64,000 nucleotides of DNA from Cercis canadensis (lineage: Eukaryota; Streptophyta; Magnoliopsida; Fabales; Fabaceae). Positions 59,301 through 64,000 of the stretch are shown in pieces. The notes beneath the pieces were generated by a model. The model was not told the origin of the DNA. It did no database searches and saw only the letters and a list, made by a program, of their open reading frames with translations. Numbering within the stretch: the stretch's first letter is position 1; every line of letters starts with the position of its first letter. Made by a program: the position numbers and the translations under genes. The stretch lies in contig QAOA01006013.1 in the NCBI GenBank assembly GCA_003255065.1, positions 984,885 to 1,048,884 of the forward strand, written 5' to 3'.

Positions 59301-62300
59301 GGTACTTGTTTCTATTCTGGGTTTGGGCACAGTAGTATTCTAGAAATCATGTTCTTGTTATTCATGATATGTTTCATGACATCAGGTGATCCAATGAAGA
59401 TGGCCTCGGTGAATATTGAAAATACACTTCCTCCAACAAAGAAAATTGAACAGTTGTCTTACAACCTTACTGCGATGCTACCATGTCTTCCGGTAAGAAG
59501 CACATTATATTCTCTCCATATTTTCACCTCCTTTATTTTAAGGTTTTATGGTCTTATTTAGGACTATATTCAATCTTAATTTTAGTCACTTGACAAGAAT
59601 TACAAACTCGTGGTGGTTTAGATTTACCTATGATAATCTGTATTTTACTTTGTCTGATATACTATCAGGAATTGGCTAATATCATACCAAAGGACACTCT
59701 TCTTTGGAAGCTGAGACTTCTTAAATCAGCTGCTGCATATGCTAATTCACGTCTCCATGCTGTTAAAGCTGAAGTACTAGTGCTAGCTAGGTTCTGACTC
59801 TCTCTAGATATGATATCACTTCTCAATATATATATATATATATTTATATTTTAATGTTTCTGGTTTGCATTGCCTGGCACTTATGTGAACAATATAGCTA
59901 AAATTAAACATTACTTGACCTTAGGGGAATAGAATTTTATAGATTACTGTGTCAGAATTTCATTTGGCATGTCATCAATGACCAAGTCTATATTTGACAG
60001 GCAACTATGAGTTCCATTATAGGGAAGACTACATTAGTGTTTGATCTTGGTTTTCTACCATTGGAGTTTGTTTGCTAATATTGCTGATTTAATAACTGAG
60101 TATGATAGAGGGTATGAAAGGGTTTATGACTGCTTGTCTCTCTAATGGTCTTTTCCTTTAACCAATGTTTACTGGTTTAGGCCTTTGGTACTGTTACTAT
60201 GACCTTTTTGGTGAAATGCATTGGATGTGTGATTATCCGAGTCAATTATGTTTTGTGTAATACTTTAGCATTTCTTCATTTCATTGCCTATATTCTTGTT
60301 ATCATTTAAGATGTGTATAAGTTACTTTGAAGTTGGTATTCTCAATTGGTTGTTGAGGTTGATATAATTTTGCATTCTAGTGGCAAGGATAACATGCTTC
60401 CCAGTGGAGATGAAGCCAAAAGGCTTAAGCGCTCATTGCAGAACTGCAAAGTTCGCAACTTTAAGGACAGTGGGCATACCCTTTTATTGGTAGGTGAAAT
60501 GTAAATATACCTTAGCAACTATCATCATACTTCTCCTGTGACTCCTTAGATTATAGGTTCTGGTGGCATGAATGCTTAACATGAATTAGCGAACATATTT
60601 GAACACGTTCATTGAATGTGTCCACTGAAGGACTCTGCTTCATTTTATTCTATGTTTATTCTTCCGCTACCTAATTTCTGTGTTCGTCAGGGATGCAATA
60701 TTTTATCTATGGTATTCATTATTTTCTGTTTGGGGTTCATGCAGATGTCACTATAAGTTTCCCTGGATATATTCTCTCTTCTTTTAATCTTTATTGTTTT
60801 TATAATATATATTTTTTCTTATCTTTCCTAAGCATTAATATGGGCCCCAATATTGGTTATATTCATGAGAATTAATTTAAAATTTGTACTTTTACTATTT
60901 TTGAAGAGGTTCAAATGAGAATGGGCCTTGTACTGTGAAAATGTATTTTTCATTGTTTTATGAAATTATCTATTTTTATCTTTCAAGATACAGTAATGAC
61001 CGAGGAGGGGGTTAGCTCAGTCTCGGTGGAGCGCCCTCCAGTGCTGAAGGCGCTGGTGCTTCGCTTCCTGGGTTTGAGCCCGGGTCCCCTCCCCCAATCC
61101 CCTCTAGCACAAAGTGCTAGCATGGTAGCACCTCGGCCTACAAGGAAAAAAAAAAAAAAAAAAACAANNNNAAAAAAAAAAAAAAAAAAAAAATCCTGTA
61201 ATGACCAGATTTTATTCAATGAGCCGACATTTTAAATGTAAGTACAGTAATCATCCCTGAAACAACAGGCAAATAAAGGCTGCTTTATTGAAATCTCTCG
61301 CCGTTGTATATGTCTGACATGGTATTTTGGGGAACCAATATATAAAGTGAACGTAAGGTGCTGTTTGTGAGTATGCTATTTTAACAGTATTAGTGGGAAA
61401 TTTACCGCTTATGTCCTCTGTTATAATAACTCTATGATCGTTTCGTTAATTGTATTTTCTGCATGATGGTGCAGGAAGATGGTATTGGCGTGCTGACGAT
61501 AATCAAGGGCACTTGCATGTACCGTCGTTCAAGGAGGCGAGATTTAATCATGAATTTCATTCCTCCCAGTATGACAGAATTCAAATATGGCTTTGATCAA
61601 GTGGTTGGGTAATTCAATTAGGCCATTATCATGATTCTTACTTTTCTTTGTAATAATTTTCTGGGCTTGCCTTGTATTGTTATATTTGAAAAACTGTGGT
61701 TAAATGTAAATGTTGCATCAGTGGGTAGAGGGGTGAGAGACACCTAATAGCATTGTGCTAAAAAACCAGACCAGACCCTGGTTGAACCGAATGTCATTGC
61801 CACCCCTCATTCAGAAAGTTCCAAGTTGACATCAATGGGGTTTGGACCTCTTGAAAGAGGACGTAGACATTCGACTTTAGGCCAATGTGCCTTTTTAGGC
61901 TAGTATATGTAGTCTAGTTGTAAAGTAAATATGCCCTTTTTAAAAAAATTTCTATTAGTAATTAAATAAAAATATGCAATCCTTGCTATAGTTGTGGCAG
62001 CCACCGGATATAATGTAGTTTGCAACTGAAATCATGGATCAGAAATGGGCCTAATGATCCTGGATCCTGCATATGATTATAATAAGGAGAAGACATGATT
62101 TATTTCTTTTCTAAATTAATATAAACAATGTGCTCTTAATGTCTCCACCTTCTCAGGTTATCCCCTTGTGCTTAATTAGGCAAAATGATTCTCACAAACA
62201 TTTTTCGTTTCTGCATAAAATAAGCATTTTTTAACTATTTTTCTCGTTAAATTGCACATATGATTCTTATGTTGTTCAAATAATTTCCCCAGCCATCGCC

Positions 62301-63637
62301 TCCTCATTTCCTGTTTCTGAAATTGAGTCGTCCGTTCTAATTTTTATTTTATTATCAGTTTTGATTATGCTTTTGATTGATTTAATACAGCAGATTAAAA
62401 ACAAAAAGCCTAAATGGGGAAAGTAATTTTGTACAGATTTGTGTGTTTGTATCCATGTACTAATATGAAACCTTGCCTTGAATTCTTAATGTTTTGGCTT
62501 AAGCTTGCATCTTCTTTTACTTGCATGTTATTCTATAAACAGTTTGTTTTAGTTGCACCTTATTTCCAGACGAAGTGGGAATAATGAGTTTAAAAGTTGA
62601 TTTTTTTTATCACGTGGTGGCAGATTAGTTCGTTCCAGTACTGGTCCTGTAATGTTCTCAACTTTGGAAGATGGGAAGATTGTGAAAGGTCTTGCTGGTG
62701 TTCCAGATGAAGGTCCTGTCTTATTAGTTGGCTACCATAACTTGTTGGGCTTAGAGCTTATCTCGGTTATTGAGAAATTTTTGAGTGAGAAGAACATTAT
62801 GGTTCGTGGTATAGCCCATCCTGTGCTGTTTACAGACAGAGATGAGAGTTCATCTTCTGAGTTTTCTATGACTGATTGGGTGAAGGTATTTGGTGGGGTA
62901 CCTGTTGCAGCAAGCAATCTTTATAAATTACTTTCAACTAAATCACATGTTCTCCTATATCCTGGTGGCGCACGTGAGGCTCTTCATTTCAAGGTGCACT
63001 GAATTCCAACTTGAAATAACATATATGATCTTTTACTTTATTTATGATTCATGTCATTGTATTCATCTGTTTTACACTATCACTATTTTTATGCAATTAT
63101 CTCATTAATGAATTGATAAAATCTGTGTGTTTCGTACCATAATTACTATTCTAGACAGATTTGCGTGGCTAATTGTGAAAATTATATCTAAAGTCTCAAT
63201 TTCTTGCATAAGATTTTTAATGAATTAAAGGGGCGAGGAAGAAGGGAAGAGAAAGGGAGATGGAGGCAAATTTGGTAAAAAGTTAACACATAAAAAGTAG
63301 CATGAAGTTTCTGGACCATTTTCAGAAACAGTCATGTAGACAAAATAGAATATCACAGGCTTCTACGTGTACTACTTTTAGTCTTTGTTTGGTGCCATCT
63401 GCTGCTGTTAGGAAAGAAGCTAAAGATGCACAAAACTCATGTTTGGACTATTTCTTTTTCTTTGTCATGTTTGTAAAATTTTAAGATCGACACTTACTGT
63501 GCTCCCACTCCTATAATTGTCAGGGTGAAGGATATAAGTTAATTTGGCCTGATCAGCAAGAATTTGTGAGAATGGCAGCACGTTTTGGTGCCACAATTGT
63601 GCCGTTTGGAGCTGTAGGACAAGATGATATCTTTGAA
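56278..63637 (+). CDS. Phytyl ester synthase-like, chloroplast, 3' truncated
   Basis: Eleven exons are visible: 56278-56698, 57029-57080, 57649-57704, 58198-58356, 58449-58553, 59386-59492, 59669-59790, 60381-60489, 61475-61608, 62624-62993 and 63524-63637, in phase for 583 codons; the remainder lies past the window. The N-terminus (MASAMGFRVSPFSAINSYHR) is rich in serine and basic residues, as a plastid transit peptide. An alpha/beta-hydrolase domain has nucleophile motif GDSFGG (Ser near 204), with its His in DSGHTLLL. A lysophospholipid-acyltransferase-like domain follows (GPVLLVGYHNLLGLEL, YPGGAREALH). This architecture is that of PES1/PES2 of Arabidopsis, which make fatty acid phytyl esters and triacylglycerol in plastids during chlorophyll breakdown. 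I chose MASAMG as start; an upstream in-frame ATG at 56242 is less likely. Confidence 0.92.
57193..57332 (-). mobile_element. tRNA-derived SINE fragment in an intron
   Basis: On the minus strand the text TAGCTCAAGTGGT fits an RNA polymerase III A box and GTGGGATCAAACCCAC lies where a B box is expected, about 45 bases downstream. This is the tRNA-like head of a plant SINE. It sits in intron 2 of the phytyl ester synthase-like gene next to an N-flanked short duplication (57161-57223). Confidence 0.65.
61002..61197 (+). mobile_element. tRNA-derived SINE with poly-A and 9-bp TSD
   Basis: The head has an A box (GTTAGCTCAGTCTCGGTGG) and a B box (GGGTTTGAGCCCGGG) in tRNA-like spacing, and a body follows. 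The tail is a long A tract interrupted by a 4-base gap (61168-61171). GTAATGACC occurs immediately before (60993-61001) and after (61198-61206), a clean target site duplication. It lies in intron 8 of the phytyl ester synthase-like gene in the sense direction. Being long-tailed with an intact duplication, the insertion looks young. Confidence 0.85.
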
Positions 63638-64000
63638 GTAGGTTTTTCTTTTCCTCGTACAGTTTCTTTACTTCTTAGTAATAGCAGCTTATTCTGTTAT
63701 ATTTGAGATCTAACCTTTGACAAGATGATATCTTTGAAAGGGGATTTTTTTTTTTCTTGTTTTGTTTTGTTTGGGGAGGGGAGGAAATGGAAACCATAAC
63801 TCTACCAGATGGAGTACAAGAAATTTACTGCTTCATGCAGATGCTTGATTTGGGAGGAGAGTAAGATCCAGATAATTGGTTGAAACTGGTTTGAAATATA
63901 AGAATGAAATTTTACTGATACATAACTTCGAATTACAGGTAACAAGATTGAGTGTGAAATCATGTATACAGTTAATCATTATGCTTTATGATTTATCCAT
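63638..64000 (+). other. Intron running off the window
   Basis: Begins with the donor GTAGGT after ...DDIFE of the phytyl ester synthase-like gene. I could not identify the next exon with confidence before the window ends. Confidence 0.5.

Noticed and set aside
63830-63866. Possible extra exon (acceptor TTCATGCAG followed by a short open stretch) in the phytyl ester synthase-like gene
   Set aside because: The short peptide does not fit the expected continuation of the acyltransferase domain.
1-64000. CRISPR arrays, operons, prokaryotic promoters
   Set aside because: None seen and none expected; intron-containing genes and retrotransposons show this to be plant nuclear DNA.

Overview
This window is nuclear DNA from a flowering plant, almost certainly a eudicot. 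It is AT-rich, with small exons separated by GT-AG (and three GC-AG) introns, and it carries plant gene families (SDE3-type RNA helicase, KIN-14 kinesin, WDR48-like protein, phytyl ester synthase). It also holds plant transposons: an Ogre/Tat Ty3-gypsy element, a CACTA end, Mutator- or hAT-like foldback elements and tRNA-derived SINEs. I cannot name the species from sequence alone; a woody eudicot is only a guess.

Layout. 1-9591: the 5' part of an Ogre/Tat LTR retrotransposon on the minus strand, with LTR (7315-9591), tRNA-Arg-type primer site, extra ORF1 (DUF7745-like, in two overlapping frames), gag, and protease plus G-patch. Reverse transcriptase and the other LTR lie beyond position 1. 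9922-10449: a GNAT acetyltransferase pseudogene. 11734-15512 (minus): an SDE3-like helicase gene with three single-base frameshifts, followed at 16911-17240 by a second copy of its 5' end. Its upstream region holds a CACTA terminus and a 368-bp inverted repeat. 20660-24175 (minus): a five-exon SEC-C motif protein. 26716-28555 (minus): a membrane-anchored SAM methyltransferase. 29475-32452 (minus): a ten-exon KIN-14 kinesin. 33948-36240: a MITE-like inverted repeat and an RNase H relic of a retroelement. 39993-50368 (plus): a complete 17-exon WDR48/UAF1-like WD40 gene. 52455-52634 and 54217-55673: two foldback elements. 56278 to the right edge (plus): a phytyl ester synthase-like gene, cut off by the window end after eleven visible exons, with SINEs in its introns.

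The host genes are ordinary, unrelated housekeeping or regulatory genes; nothing shows them acting as one pathway. SDE3 is the silencing helicase of the set and happens to sit beside a long inverted repeat, which is worth a small-RNA check. I rebuilt exon structures by hand by joining conserved protein segments at splice sites with matching phase. Every intact gene closes in frame.

A warning for any user: several isolated N characters (12150, 16910, 22576, 43920, 55955, 57192) each sit between two near-identical copies of the same sequence. These look like failed merging of overlapping contig ends or of two haplotypes, so the duplicated exon of the WDR48 gene, the doubled SDE3 5' end and the doubled phytyl ester synthase start are probably assembly artefacts. 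I found no previously undescribed gene system. The most interesting sequence structures are the 1.46-kb palindromic foldback element, the gag-pro A9 shift site and the inverted repeat upstream of SDE3.
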